NCBI RefSeq assembly: GCF_004324755.1
Contig: NZ_SDMQ01000007.1
Coordinates: forward strand, 62,001-126,000
DNA: 64,000 nt
From: Propioniciclava sinopodophylli
GTDB taxonomy: Bacteria > Actinomycetota > Actinomycetes > Propionibacteriales > Propionibacteriaceae
Reading direction: 5' to 3'
The notes below the pieces were generated by a model. The model searched no databases and was not told the origin of the DNA. It was given only the letters and a program-made list of their open reading frames with translations. Position 1 is the stretch's first letter. Each line of letters opens with the position of its first letter. This document shows positions 49,368 through 58,946 of the stretch, piece after piece. Position numbers and translations under genes: made by a program.

Positions 49368-51722
49368 TCAGGCGCCCACGTAGGTGGCGAGGTGCCGGGC
49401 GGTGAGGGTGGTGCGGTCGGCCACCAGCTGGGCGGGGGTGCCCTCGAACACCACGCGTCCGCCGTCGTGGCCGGCGCCGGGGCCGAGGTCGATGATCCAG
49501 TCAGCGTGGGCCATCACGGCCTGGTGGTGCTCGATCACGATGACGTCCTTGCCGGACTCGACAAGCCGGTCCAGCAGGCCGAGCAACTGCTCGACGTCGG
49601 CCAGGTGGAGGCCGGAGGTCGGCTCGTCGAGGATGTAGGTGCCGCCCTCGCTCGCCATGTGTGTGGCCAGCTTCAACCGCTGCCGCTCGCCGCCCGACAG
49701 GGTGTTCAGCGGCTGCCCGATGTGCACGTAGCCGAGTCCGACGTCGGCCAGGCGGGCGAGGATCTTGTGCGCCGCCGGCAGCTTGGCCTCACCGTCGGCG
49801 AAGAAGGCCAGCGCCTCGTCCACCGGCATGTCCAGCACGGCGCGGATGTCGCGTCCGCCCAGCTTGTACCCCAGGACCGCCGACTGAAAGCCCTTGCCTT
49901 CGCACTCCTCGCAGGTGCTCGCGACGGTCTCCATGAAGCCCAACTCGGTGAACACCTGCCCCGCGCCATTGCACGTCGGGCACGCGCCCTCGGAGTTCGC
50001 GCTGAACAACGCGGGCTTCACGCCGTTGGCCTTGGCGAACGCTTTGCGGATCGGCTCGAGCAGCCCGGTGTAGGTGGCCGGGTTCGAGCGGCGCGACCCC
50101 TTGATCGCTGCCTGGTCGACCGTCACCACGCCCTCGCGCTTGCCCAGGGCCCCGTGGATCAGCGAGCTCTTCCCCGACCCCGCCACCCCGGTCACCACGA
50201 CGAGGACGCCGGTGGGCACGTCCACGTCCACGTCGGCCAGGTTGTTGGTGGACGCCCCGCGGATCTCGAGGACGCCGGTGGGCGTCCGGACCTCCCCCTT
50301 CAGCTGGGCGCGGTCGTCGAGGTGGCGTCCGGTCAGGGTGCCGGACGCCCTCAGCCCGGCCAGGTCGCCCTCGTAGACGACCTCGCCGCCGTGCGAGCCC
50401 GCCCGCGGGCCGATGTCGACGACATGGTCGGCGATGGCCATCACCTCGGGCTTGTGCTCGACGACGAGCACCGTGTTGCCCTTGTCGCGCAGTTGGAGCA
50501 GCAGCTCGTTCATCCGCTGGATGTCGTGGGGGTGCAGCCCGACCGTGGGCTCGTCGAACACGTAGCTCACGTCGGTCAGCGACGACCCCAGGTGGCGGAT
50601 CATCTTCAACCGCTGCGCCTCACCACCCGACAACGACCCAGACGGCCGGGCCAGGCTCAGGTAGCCCAGGCCGATGCCGACGAACGAGTCCAGCAGCGCC
50701 TGCAGGTTGTCCAGCAGCGGGCCGGCGGACGGGGCATCCAGCCCCCGCACCCAGACGGCCAGGTCGCTGACCTGCATCGCGCAGGCGTCCGCGATCGAGA
50801 TACCGCCCAGCTTGGCGCGACGCGCCCCCTCGGCCAGGCGGGTGCCGTCGCAATCGGGGCAGGTGCCGAACACGACCGCGCGCTCCACGAACGCCCGCAC
50901 GTGGGGCTGCATCGCCTCGGGGTCCTTGCTGAGCATCGACTTGGAGATCTTGGGGATCAGGCCCTCGTAGGTCAGGTTGATGCCCTCGACCTTGATCTTG
51001 GTCGGCTCCTTGTGGAGCAGGTCGTGCAGCTCGCGCTTGGTGTAGTCGGCGATGGGCTTGTCGACGTCGAAGAACCCGGACCCGGCGAAGATGCGTCCGT
51101 ACCAGCCGTCCATCGAGTAGCCGGGGATCTTGAACGGGCCCTGGCTGAGCGACTTGCTGGCGTCGTACAGCTCGTCGACGTCGACGTCGGAGATGGCGCC
51201 GGTGCCCTCGCAGCGCGGGCACATGCCGCCCACGACCTTGAACTCCTTGACGACCTTGGCGGCGCCGACCCCCTTGTCGACCTTCACGGCTCCCCCGCCG
51301 GTGACCGAGGGCACGTTGAACGAGAAGGCCTGCGGCGACCCGATGTGCGGGGTGGCCAGCTTGCTGAACAGGATGCGGAGCAGGGCGTTGGCGTCCGTCA
51401 CGGTGCCGACGGTCGAGCGGATGTTGGGTGTCAGGCGCTCCTGCCCGACCACGATGGCGGTGGTCAGTCCGTCGAGGTGGTCGACATCGGGGCGGTCGAG
51501 GGTGGGCATGAAGCCCTGAACGAAGGCCGGGTAGGTCTCGTTGATCAGGCGCTGGCTCTCGGCGGCGATGGTGTCGAACACCAGCGAGCTCTTGCCCGAG
51601 CCGGACACGCCGGTGAACACCGTCAGGCGGCGCTTGGGGATGTCGAGGTCGACGTCGCGCAGGTTGTTGACCCGCGCCCCCCGGACACGGATGACGTCGT
51701 GACCGTCTGCGGTGTGGGCCAT
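49368..51722 (-). CDS. UvrA-like ABC protein (class II, UvrA2/DrrC type)
   Basis: 784 residues, shorter than canonical UvrA (about 950). Two ABC modules carry Walker A GVSGSGKSS (N) and GVAGSGKSS (C), signatures LSGGEAQRLK and LSGGERQRLK, and Walker B VFDEPTVGLHP and ILDEPTSGLH. Zinc-finger cysteines are CPRCEGTG, CPDCDGT, CPTCNGAG and CEECEGKG. The short UvrB-binding region fits UvrA2/DrrC proteins linked to drug or DNA-damage tolerance rather than the main UvrABC enzyme. GAGGGGGA lies before ATG 51722. Its 3' end meets the repeat arrays. Probably cytosolic. Confidence 0.88.
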   Translation of the reverse strand: MAHTADGHDVIRVRGARVNNLRDVDLDIPKRRLTVFTGVSGSGKSSLVFDTIAAESQRLINETYPAFVQGFMPTLDRPDVDHLDGLTTAIVVGQERLTPNIRSTVGTVTDANALLRILFSKLATPHIGSPQAFSFNVPSVTGGGAVKVDKGVGAAKVVKEFKVVGGMCPRCEGTGAISDVDVDELYDASKSLSQGPFKIPGYSMDGWYGRIFAGSGFFDVDKPIADYTKRELHDLLHKEPTKIKVEGINLTYEGLIPKISKSMLSKDPEAMQPHVRAFVERAVVFGTCPDCDGTRLAEGARRAKLGGISIADACAMQVSDLAVWVRGLDAPSAGPLLDNLQALLDSFVGIGLGYLSLARPSGSLSGGEAQRLKMIRHLGSSLTDVSYVFDEPTVGLHPHDIQRMNELLLQLRDKGNTVLVVEHKPEVMAIADHVVDIGPRAGSHGGEVVYEGDLAGLRASGTLTGRHLDDRAQLKGEVRTPTGVLEIRGASTNNLADVDVDVPTGVLVVVTGVAGSGKSSLIHGALGKREGVVTVDQAAIKGSRRSNPATYTGLLEPIRKAFAKANGVKPALFSANSEGACPTCNGAGQVFTELGFMETVASTCEECEGKGFQSAVLGYKLGGRDIRAVLDMPVDEALAFFADGEAKLPAAHKILARLADVGLGYVHIGQPLNTLSGGERQRLKLATHMASEGGTYILDEPTSGLHLADVEQLLGLLDRLVESGKDVIVIEHHQAVMAHADWIIDLGPGAGHDGGRVVFEGTPAQLVADRTTLTARHLATYVGA

Positions 51723-51782
51723 GGCTCCCCCTCGGGTCTCGCTGTGGGTGCGGGCGGGCCAGCATACGCCGCCCCGGGCGCC

Positions 51783-52649
51783 TCAGGCGTCCAGTCGGCC
51801 CTCACGCCACGCGGTGATGATGCGGGAGGCGATCGAGGAACGCATCGGGAGCGTCAGCTCGCCGGCGTCCACGAGGCTCTCCAGCTCGGCAGGTGTGTAG
51901 AAGTTCGCCCACTCGATCTCGGCGCCGTCCACGGCGACCTCGGCGCCGATCGCCCGCGCCACGAACCCGAGCATCAGGGAGCGCGGGAACGGCCACGGCT
52001 GGCTGCCGACGTAGCGCAGCGCGGACAGCTCCAGGCCGGACTCCTCGCGAATCTCGCGGTGGACGGCCGCCTCCAGCGACTCGCCTGCCTCCACGAAGCC
52101 GGCCAGGATCGAGACGCGCGTGGGCTCCCAGCCGGCGTGGTGGCCGAGCAGCAGGCGCCCGCGGTCATCGAGGATCGCGACGATCACGGCCGGATCGGTG
52201 CGCGGGAAACGCTGGCGCTCGCAGCCGCTGCACCAGCGCATGTGGCCACCCTCGCGCACCTGCGTGAGCGTGCCGCACCGGCCGCAGTAGGGCGCGACCC
52301 GGTGCCAGTTGACCAGCGCGACCGCGGTGGTGGCGATGTCGGCCTCGGTCTCGGGCAGGACGCCGCCGAGCTGGCGCAGCGAGGCCGAGGGCCCCTCGGG
52401 CGTGGCGGCCACGGCGAACCACGGCTCGCCGTCGACCACGCCGACCAGGTAGTGGTGCTCGGCGTCGTAGTCGCCGCCGGGGCGGATCCAGCGCAGCTCG
52501 TGGCCAGTGGGGTCGGACGACACGTTCGAGCGGTCGTCGACGCCGATCACCTTGGCCCCCGGGTGCGTCCACAACCCCGCAACCCAGGCCTCGTCGAGGC
52601 GCCCGTCGGGGGCCCGGTCGAGCCTGCTGTTCGACACCCACGGTTCCAT
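51783..52649 (-). CDS. nudC: NAD+ diphosphatase / RNA-decapping Nudix hydrolase
   Basis: 288 residues. A four-Cys zinc ribbon (CGRCG...CSGCERQRFPRTDP) precedes the Nudix box GFVEAGESLEAAVHREI continuing with REESG. The NudC-specific SQPWPFPRSLMLGF follows. NudC cleaves NADH/NAD+ to NMN and AMP and removes NAD caps from RNA. Leaderless ATG 52649 (TAGGTT 6 nt upstream). Located between the UvrA-like gene and adnB, as in mycobacteria (Rv3199c near Rv3201c). Confidence 0.93.
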   Translation of the reverse strand: MEPWVSNSRLDRAPDGRLDEAWVAGLWTHPGAKVIGVDDRSNVSSDPTGHELRWIRPGGDYDAEHHYLVGVVDGEPWFAVAATPEGPSASLRQLGGVLPETEADIATTAVALVNWHRVAPYCGRCGTLTQVREGGHMRWCSGCERQRFPRTDPAVIVAILDDRGRLLLGHHAGWEPTRVSILAGFVEAGESLEAAVHREIREESGLELSALRYVGSQPWPFPRSLMLGFVARAIGAEVAVDGAEIEWANFYTPAELESLVDAGELTLPMRSSIASRIITAWREGRLDA

Positions 52650-52655
52650 GGGCCC

Positions 52656-52661
52656 AACCTA
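52656..52661 (-). promoter_or_regulatory. -10 box of nudC (leaderless)
   Basis: TAGGTT on the minus strand ends 6 nt before ATG 52649 and overlaps the adnB stop region, so nudC can be expressed apart from adnAB. Confidence 0.5.
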
Positions 52662-55600
52662 GCGACCCGGGGCGAGCCTGCCCACCATCCGCTCCAAGGC
52701 GTGCCGGCCCGGCAGCCCGGTGGGCCGGACGACCTGCCCGGTGAGCACGTCCACGAACGCGGCATCCACGTCGGCGACCCCGATGCCCTGCAGTTCGGCC
52801 CACGCCAGCCGGTAGACGGCGAGCTGGAGCGGATTGGGGCGCCCGCGGCCTGTCTTCCAGTCCACCACCTCGGTGCGCCCGGCGTCGGTGAACACCGCGT
52901 CGATGCGCCCGCGGACGACCTGGCCGGCGAGGAACAGCGAGAACGGCACCTCGGTGGCGTAGGGCGTCCGGTCGGCGAACGGCCCGGACTCGAACGCCTC
53001 GACGAGCGCGGCCAGCCCCGCGTCGGTTCGCACCTCCTCGTCCGGCTCGGCGAGCAGCGTGGGCGCGGCGGTGAACCGGCGCTCCAGCCACGCGTGGAAG
53101 AGCTCTCCCACGCGCGCGGCGCGCCGGGGCGGTGCGGGCATCGGCCGGGCCAGGCCGGCGAGGTAGCCCTCGGCGTCGGACTCCAGCGCGATCAGCGCGG
53201 TCGCGGACAGGTAGGGCGGCAGCGCCAGGGCCGCGTCGGCGCGCCGGAGGGCGGCCTCGGCCAGCAGCTGGTCGGCCGCGGCGTCCCAGGACGCGACGGT
53301 GGCCTCCTCGTCCAGCAGCAGGCCCGCGCCGTCCGCGACCGGGGCGCCCTCCCGAGCTCGGGTGACGGCGGTGGCCGCCTCCCGGCGCCGTTCGCGGGCG
53401 GCTGCGTCGCCGGGCGCCGGCCACGGGAACCCGCTGTCGTGGCCCAGCAGCGGGTTCTCCGCCGAGACCTCTTCGGCGTGCACCTCGGCGGCGAACCGCT
53501 CCAGGGTGCGCAGGTAGGGCGAGGGCGTGCGCGGCTTCTTGAGGTCGCTCCAGGCGTGTGTGGTGGACACGAGGTGCTGGCGCGCCCGAGTGACCGCCAC
53601 GTAGGCGAGCCGGTCGTCGCCGCGCCGGGCCTCGGCCTTGAGCGCCTCGGCGTACTGCTTGGTCGCCGGATCGGTCACGTCGGTGAGCTGGGGCACGTTG
53701 GCGGCGTCGCCGCGCAGGTCGGCCGGCAGCACGGCCGAGGCGCTGAGCCAGTTGCCCTGGATGCGGTCGGACGGGAACACCTTGTCGGCCAGCGCCGGCA
53801 GGTAGACGTGCTCCCATTCCAGGCCCTTCGACTTGTGGATCGTGAGCAGCTTGACCGAGTCGGACGCCGCCGGCACGGCCTGCTCCAGGCCCACCCCGCG
53901 GTCCTCCTCGGCGGCCAGCCACGCCAGCAGGCCGGTCAGCGACCCGTCACCGTCGACGTCGGAGTAGCCGGCGACCTGCGCCACGAAGGCGTCCAGCTGG
54001 CGCGTGCCCCCCGGGCCCCGCAGTGCCAGCTCGACCTCCAGCCCGAGCATGGTCACGACGCGGCGGATCAGGTCGTTGACCGGCCCGCCCGCGTGGGGGC
54101 GCAGGGCGGCCAGCTCGGCGGCGCAGGCGCCCAGCCGGCGGCGCCCCTCGGCGGTGTAGGGGCCGTCGCCGGGGTCTGCGAGCGCCTCGGCCAGGCTGGG
54201 CGCGTGCGCGGCCTCGGTGGTGTCGATGATGCGGGTGATCTCCTCGGCGGCCGAGACCTCCTCCGAGCGCGTCTCGCCGGCGAGCTCGCGCGCACGGCGT
54301 CCGAGCGTGGCCAGGTCGGCCGGCCCGATGGCCCAGCGTGGGCCGGTGAGGACGCGCACGAGGTCGGGGTTGGCGGTCGCGTCGCCCAGCACCCGCAGGA
54401 CCGCGACCACGTCGGCCACCTCGGGCACCGCCAGCAGTCCGTCCAACCCCACGATCTCGACGGGGATGCCCCGGGCGGCCAGCTCGGCGTACAGGGGACG
54501 GATGTGGGCGTTTCGGCGCGCCAGCACCGCGATGTCGGACCAGGAGCGCGCCCGCCCGGAGTCGTGGGCGGCGGCGATGTCGTCGGCGACCCACGCGACC
54601 TCACCGGGCCACGTGTCGAAGGTGGCGACCCGGATGTCGCCCGGCGGCGTGCCCTTGGGCGCGACGAGGTCGGTGTCGATGCCGTCCCACTGCAGCTCCT
54701 CGTCGGCGCGCAGCGGCCCGGAGAGCGCGTTGGCCGCGTCCAGGATCTGCTGGCCCGAGCGGCGGTTGACCGTGAGGGCGTACGGGGTGGCCGGGCTGCC
54801 GTCTGTGTTGGGGAACTGTTCGGCGAACGTGATGATGTTGGCCGCCGCCGCGCCGCGCCACCCGTAGATGGCTTGGCACGGGTCGCCCACGGCCGTGACG
54901 GGGTGGCCACGGCCCGCTCCGGCGTCCGGTCCCGAGAACAGGGCGCGCAGCAGCTCGGCCTGCGCGCTGGAGGTGTCCTGGTACTCGTCCAGGAGCACCA
55001 CGGCGAACTGCTCGCGCAGGAGCGCACCGACCGACGGGACGGTGCGGGCGAGTTCGGCGGCGACGCCCATCTGGTCGGCGAACTCAACCGCCCCCAGCTC
55101 GCGCTTGAGCCGCTGGTAGCCGTCGACGAGGCCGGCGACCTCGACCCGTTCGGCGGCCGCGGCGGCGGCCTTCTTCAGCGAGGCGTAGAGGTCCTTGGTG
55201 CGCGAGCGCGGCGACTGCTCGACCTCGGACAGGAACTCAACGGTGTGCGCGACGACCGCGTCGGTGGCCACGAGGTGCGAGGCCAGGTCGCCGTCGAGGG
55301 CGAGCACCTTGTCGGTGACCGACTCGGGGCGCAGGCGGGCCAGCTGGTGGAACGGGCCCGGCGCGGCGGCGACCACCCGCGAGGCGATACGGAAGCGGGC
55401 GGCGCCGGTCAGCATCCGCGCGTCACCCTCGACGCCGATGCGCAGGCCGTGGTCGGCGACCAGCCGGGCGGCGAACGCGTCGTAGGTCATGATCAGCTGC
55501 TCGCCGGCGTCGTCGAAGCCGTCGGTGTCGACCACGCCGGCGCGGGCGAGGGCGTCCCGCACGCGCACGCTGAGCTCGGCGGCCGCCTTGCGGGTGAACG

Positions 55601-55805
55601 TGAGCCCCAGTACCTGCTCGGGGCGCACCTGCCCGGTGCCCACGAGCCAGACCACGCGGGCGGCCATCACGGTCGTCTTGCCGGAGCCGGCGCCGGCGAT
55701 GATCACGCCGGGCGCGAGCGGTGCGGTGATCGCCGTCAGCTGCTGGTCGGAGAACGGGATGCCCAGGGCGTCCGAGACCTGGCGGGGGTCGGTGAACCGG
55801 GCCAT
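52659..55805 (-). CDS. adnB: AdnB-type helicase-nuclease subunit
   Basis: 1048 residues. It is the main motor and one of two nuclease subunits of the AdnAB end-resection machine. The Q-motif region (FSDQQLTAITAPLAPGVIIA) precedes Walker A AGAGSGKTTV near residue 38. Motif II is VVLLDEYQDTSSAQ, motif III GDPCQAIYGWRGA, motifs V-VI KLLTIHKSKGLEWEHV and YVAVTRARQHLV. The C-terminal PD-(D/E)xK nuclease has H (VGELFHAWLERR), D (RGRIDAVFTD) and VVDWKTGRG near 980. All catalytic positions look intact. ATG 55805 follows the adnA stop after one base. Confidence 0.9.
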   Translation of the reverse strand: MARFTDPRQVSDALGIPFSDQQLTAITAPLAPGVIIAGAGSGKTTVMAARVVWLVGTGQVRPEQVLGLTFTRKAAAELSVRVRDALARAGVVDTDGFDDAGEQLIMTYDAFAARLVADHGLRIGVEGDARMLTGAARFRIASRVVAAAPGPFHQLARLRPESVTDKVLALDGDLASHLVATDAVVAHTVEFLSEVEQSPRSRTKDLYASLKKAAAAAAERVEVAGLVDGYQRLKRELGAVEFADQMGVAAELARTVPSVGALLREQFAVVLLDEYQDTSSAQAELLRALFSGPDAGAGRGHPVTAVGDPCQAIYGWRGAAAANIITFAEQFPNTDGSPATPYALTVNRRSGQQILDAANALSGPLRADEELQWDGIDTDLVAPKGTPPGDIRVATFDTWPGEVAWVADDIAAAHDSGRARSWSDIAVLARRNAHIRPLYAELAARGIPVEIVGLDGLLAVPEVADVVAVLRVLGDATANPDLVRVLTGPRWAIGPADLATLGRRARELAGETRSEEVSAAEEITRIIDTTEAAHAPSLAEALADPGDGPYTAEGRRRLGACAAELAALRPHAGGPVNDLIRRVVTMLGLEVELALRGPGGTRQLDAFVAQVAGYSDVDGDGSLTGLLAWLAAEEDRGVGLEQAVPAASDSVKLLTIHKSKGLEWEHVYLPALADKVFPSDRIQGNWLSASAVLPADLRGDAANVPQLTDVTDPATKQYAEALKAEARRGDDRLAYVAVTRARQHLVSTTHAWSDLKKPRTPSPYLRTLERFAAEVHAEEVSAENPLLGHDSGFPWPAPGDAAARERRREAATAVTRAREGAPVADGAGLLLDEEATVASWDAAADQLLAEAALRRADAALALPPYLSATALIALESDAEGYLAGLARPMPAPPRRAARVGELFHAWLERRFTAAPTLLAEPDEEVRTDAGLAALVEAFESGPFADRTPYATEVPFSLFLAGQVVRGRIDAVFTDAGRTEVVDWKTGRGRPNPLQLAVYRLAWAELQGIGVADVDAAFVDVLTGQVVRPTGLPGRHALERMVGRLAPGR

Positions 55806-55806
55806 G

Positions 55807-58800
55807 TCAGACCACCTGCCCGCTGCGCGCCGGGCAGCTCGACCGGACGGGGCACCACTGGCAGTGCCCGCCGGGGCGCGCGTCGAACGAACCCTCGGCC
55901 AGCACGCGCCGCGCCTGCGCGACCTGGTGATGGACCCAGGTCGGGTGGGCGAGCTCGTCGGGGTCGTCGCTGAGGTGAGGCTTCTCGGCCAGAGAGGGCT
56001 GGCGGTAGTCCTTGGGCCAGCCCGGCGTCGCGTCGTGGCGCAGGTAGACCAGGCTCGCCCCGGCCGAGTGCGCGCCCGGCGCGTGCTGCTCGAACCCCCC
56101 GGCCTCGATGGCCAGCTGGTAGACGCCCAGCTGCACGGACGCCGCCGCCTCGGCCTGCGTCGGCAGCGAGCGCCCGGTCTTGAAGTCGACGACGCGCAGG
56201 TCGCCGGTGGGCGTCCGTTCGAGCCGGTCTACGCTGCCGGCCAGCACGACCACCTCGCCGTCGACCTCGATCGCGGCCTCGAACGGCACCTCGACGCCCA
56301 CCACGTCAGCGTGCTCGTGGCCCGACTGCCAGGCGACGAACCGTTCCACGGCCGCATCCGCCTCGGCGCGCTCGGACGCGGACAGCCACGCCGCGGGGAA
56401 CGGGATGTCGGCCCACACCGCGTCCAGCAGCTCGGACGCCGTCGCGTACGTCAGCTCGCCGCTGGCCGCCCGTTCGGCGACCGCGTGCATGACCGACCCC
56501 AGGATGGTCGTCGAGCTGCGCGGGGGCTCTGCCTTCACCTCGCGGTTGAGGAAGTACCGCCGCGGGCAGGTGAGGACGCCCTCCAGCTGGCTGGGACTGA
56601 GGCGCACCACCTCGCCGCGGGGCGGGGAGGTCAGGCTCGTGGGCGCGAGCAGGCCCCACCAGCGGGCCGGGTCGGCGTCGGGCGCCAGCGGGCGGCCGTC
56701 GGCGTCGGTGGCGTCGGCGAGGCGGGCCAGCCGCGCGGCGGCGGCCTCGCGCAGGCCGGGGGCGGCCTCCGCGTCCTGCGCCACCCGGCGCAGCTCGGCC
56801 ACCAGCGCCCGTAGGGTGTGCAGCCGCACGGGCGGGTCGACGACGTGGCGCACGGGCACGCCCAACTCGGTGAGGAAGCGCGAGGGGCGGTCGTCCTCCC
56901 CCTCGGTGCCCTCGACCGCGGTGACGAGCAGGCGCCCCTGGGCCCGCGAGCAAGCGAGGAGGAACAGCCGGCGCTCGCTGGCGACCAGCTCGCGGGTTAC
57001 GACCCCCTCGCCCAGCCCGGCCGAGGACAGCCGCTGGGCGTCGAACACCGATCCACGGCGGCGGACGTCGGGCCACACGCCCTCCTGGACACCCGCGACC
57101 ACGGTGAACGCCCAGTGCCGGCCCTTGGCCCGGTGCGCCGTCAGCACGCGGACGCCCCGGCCCGCGACCGCCGACTCCCGCTGGCTGTCAGCCGGGATCT
57201 GTTGCTGGGCGACCTCGGCGAGAAACCACCGGACGCCGTCGGCGCCCCCGGGTGCCGCCGACTCATGGGCCAGCTGGAACAACGCCACGATGGCGTCCAG
57301 GTCGCGGTTGGCGCGTGCGGCGCCGTCTCCGGGGCGCAGGGCCTCGGCGCGCAGGCGGGCCGGCCAGTCGGTGCCGGCCCACAGCTCCCACAGGACCTCG
57401 TCGGGGCGGGCGCCGGCGGTCACCCGGGCGGCGGCCACGGCCAGCAGGTCGCGCCGGTCGGCCAGGTCGTCGACGCCCTCGGGCACGGGGCGGAGCCCCG
57501 CGAGCGCCTCGGCGACCAGCGTGGGCGCCGGGGTGCCGCCGACCTCGGCGTCCGCCCCGCGCAGCAGCCGCCCCAGCGTGCGGATCGAGACGGCGTCGAA
57601 GCCGCCCCAGCCCGACAGCAGCAGGCGGTGGGCCTCATCGGCGTCCGGGACGCCCCCGCGACCGGCGACGTCGAGGGCCAGCAGGAGCGGGCGGACCGCC
57701 AGCTCGGAGGCCAGGCCGATCTCGTCGCCGGCGACCTCCACGGGGATGCCCGCATCGGCCAGCGCCCGCGCCAGCGGCGGGATCTGCCGCCGCCCCGAGC
57801 GCACGAGCACGGCCATCTCGCCCCACGGCACGCCGTCATCGAGGTGGGCAGCCCGCAGCTCGCCGGCGATGTGGCGCGCCTGGGTGGCCCCGTCGGCGAA
57901 CGTGCACGCCTGGACGCGGCCCTGCCCCGTGGGGCGCGGGGCCCGGTAGGCCTGCGCGGCCCCCGCGTCGACCGCCGGGGCGCCCAGCCGGCGTGCGACG
58001 GACGCCAGCGCCTCGGCCTGGGTGACCCCCTGCCCCCAGGCGGTGTCGAGCACCGCCACCTCGGGGGCACCGGCCGGCGTCGTGAACAGCCGGACGAACT
58101 CGGCCGAGGCGCGCGGGTGGGCGCCACGGAAGCGGTAGATGGAGGTGTCGGGGTCGGCCAGCGCGACGACGGGGATGCCGTCGGGCACCAGGCCGCGCAC
58201 GAGCGCGATCTGGGCCGGGTCGAGCTCGCACCAGTCGTCGACGTACACCGCGCCGAACTGCCGGCGCACGGAGTCCGCCACCTCGGGACGCCCCAGCAGG
58301 ATGCGGGCGCGGTGCACCAGCTCGGCGTAGTCGAGCGCGCCCTCGGCGTCGAGCACGTCGAGGTACTCGGCGAGGAACTCCCCCAGCGCCACCCAGCCGG
58401 GCTCCCCGGCCGCGGCACCGGCATCCGCCACCTGGTCGGGGTCGAGACCGAGCTGCCGGGCGCGGGCGAGCACGGCGCGCACCTGCTGGGCGAAGGCGCG
58501 GGTGCCGACGGCCGCCTCCAGCTCGGCAGGCCAGGAGCCGCGCCACCCGCGCAGCAGCTCCCGGATGCGGAATTCCTGCTCGGGGGCGGTGAGCAGGGTG
58601 GGCAGCGCGTCCTCCGCGTCGGCCCAGCGGCGCAGCAGCGCAAGGCAGAAGGCGTGGATGGTCATCACCTGCGGCGCCAGCGTGGTGCGCCCTGCGCGTC
58701 GCACGATGGCGTCGCGCAGCTCCGACGCCGCCTGCCGGGTCGCCGCGAAGACCAGCGCGGGCGCGGCGCCGGACGCGATGCGCGCGGCCACGGCGTCCGC

Positions 58801-58887
58801 CACAAGGGTCGTCTTGCCGGTGCCGGCGGCGCCCAGCACGAGCACCGGCCCCGTCGCGTCGGCCACCACGTTTCGCATGTCCCCCAT
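55807..58887 (-). CDS. adnA: AdnA-type helicase-nuclease subunit with degenerate motor
   Basis: About 1026 residues from ATG 58887. ATG 58878 and GTG 58908 are alternatives. Walker A GAAGTGKTT is intact but close to the N-terminus. Motif II reads VYVDDWCELDPAQ where active helicases have DExxD, and motif III is ADPDTSIYRFRGA. This fits AdnA, whose motor is subsidiary in mycobacteria. The nuclease domain has VVDFKTGRS near 900 and LAGSVDRLER. A C-x2-C-x5-C cluster at the end (CQWCPVRSSC) and an earlier VLTCPRRYF suggest an AddB-like Fe-S staple. First gene of adnA-adnB. Divergent from the LigD-type polymerase. Confidence 0.88.
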   Translation of the reverse strand: MGDMRNVVADATGPVLVLGAAGTGKTTLVADAVAARIASGAAPALVFAATRQAASELRDAIVRRAGRTTLAPQVMTIHAFCLALLRRWADAEDALPTLLTAPEQEFRIRELLRGWRGSWPAELEAAVGTRAFAQQVRAVLARARQLGLDPDQVADAGAAAGEPGWVALGEFLAEYLDVLDAEGALDYAELVHRARILLGRPEVADSVRRQFGAVYVDDWCELDPAQIALVRGLVPDGIPVVALADPDTSIYRFRGAHPRASAEFVRLFTTPAGAPEVAVLDTAWGQGVTQAEALASVARRLGAPAVDAGAAQAYRAPRPTGQGRVQACTFADGATQARHIAGELRAAHLDDGVPWGEMAVLVRSGRRQIPPLARALADAGIPVEVAGDEIGLASELAVRPLLLALDVAGRGGVPDADEAHRLLLSGWGGFDAVSIRTLGRLLRGADAEVGGTPAPTLVAEALAGLRPVPEGVDDLADRRDLLAVAAARVTAGARPDEVLWELWAGTDWPARLRAEALRPGDGAARANRDLDAIVALFQLAHESAAPGGADGVRWFLAEVAQQQIPADSQRESAVAGRGVRVLTAHRAKGRHWAFTVVAGVQEGVWPDVRRRGSVFDAQRLSSAGLGEGVVTRELVASERRLFLLACSRAQGRLLVTAVEGTEGEDDRPSRFLTELGVPVRHVVDPPVRLHTLRALVAELRRVAQDAEAAPGLREAAAARLARLADATDADGRPLAPDADPARWWGLLAPTSLTSPPRGEVVRLSPSQLEGVLTCPRRYFLNREVKAEPPRSSTTILGSVMHAVAERAASGELTYATASELLDAVWADIPFPAAWLSASERAEADAAVERFVAWQSGHEHADVVGVEVPFEAAIEVDGEVVVLAGSVDRLERTPTGDLRVVDFKTGRSLPTQAEAAASVQLGVYQLAIEAGGFEQHAPGAHSAGASLVYLRHDATPGWPKDYRQPSLAEKPHLSDDPDELAHPTWVHHQVAQARRVLAEGSFDARPGGHCQWCPVRSSCPARSGQVV

Positions 58888-58933
58888 CCCAGCACACCCC
58901 ACCGACACTCTCCGCGCGGGGACCGTCGGCGGG

Positions 58934-58939
58934 TACGGT
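58934..58939 (+). promoter_or_regulatory. -10 box of the LigD-type polymerase gene (leaderless)
   Basis: TACGGT ends 7 nt before ATG 58947 and lies in the 59-nt gap to adnA. Confidence 0.45.
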
Positions 58940-58946
58940 TTCGGTC

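Noticed and set aside
49392-55973. A 2193-codon plus-strand open frame across the UvrA-like, NudC and AdnB genes
   Set aside because: It is the antisense shadow of three genes with complete family motifs; the product is Gly/Arg/Val-rich low-complexity sequence typical of GC-rich antisense frames.
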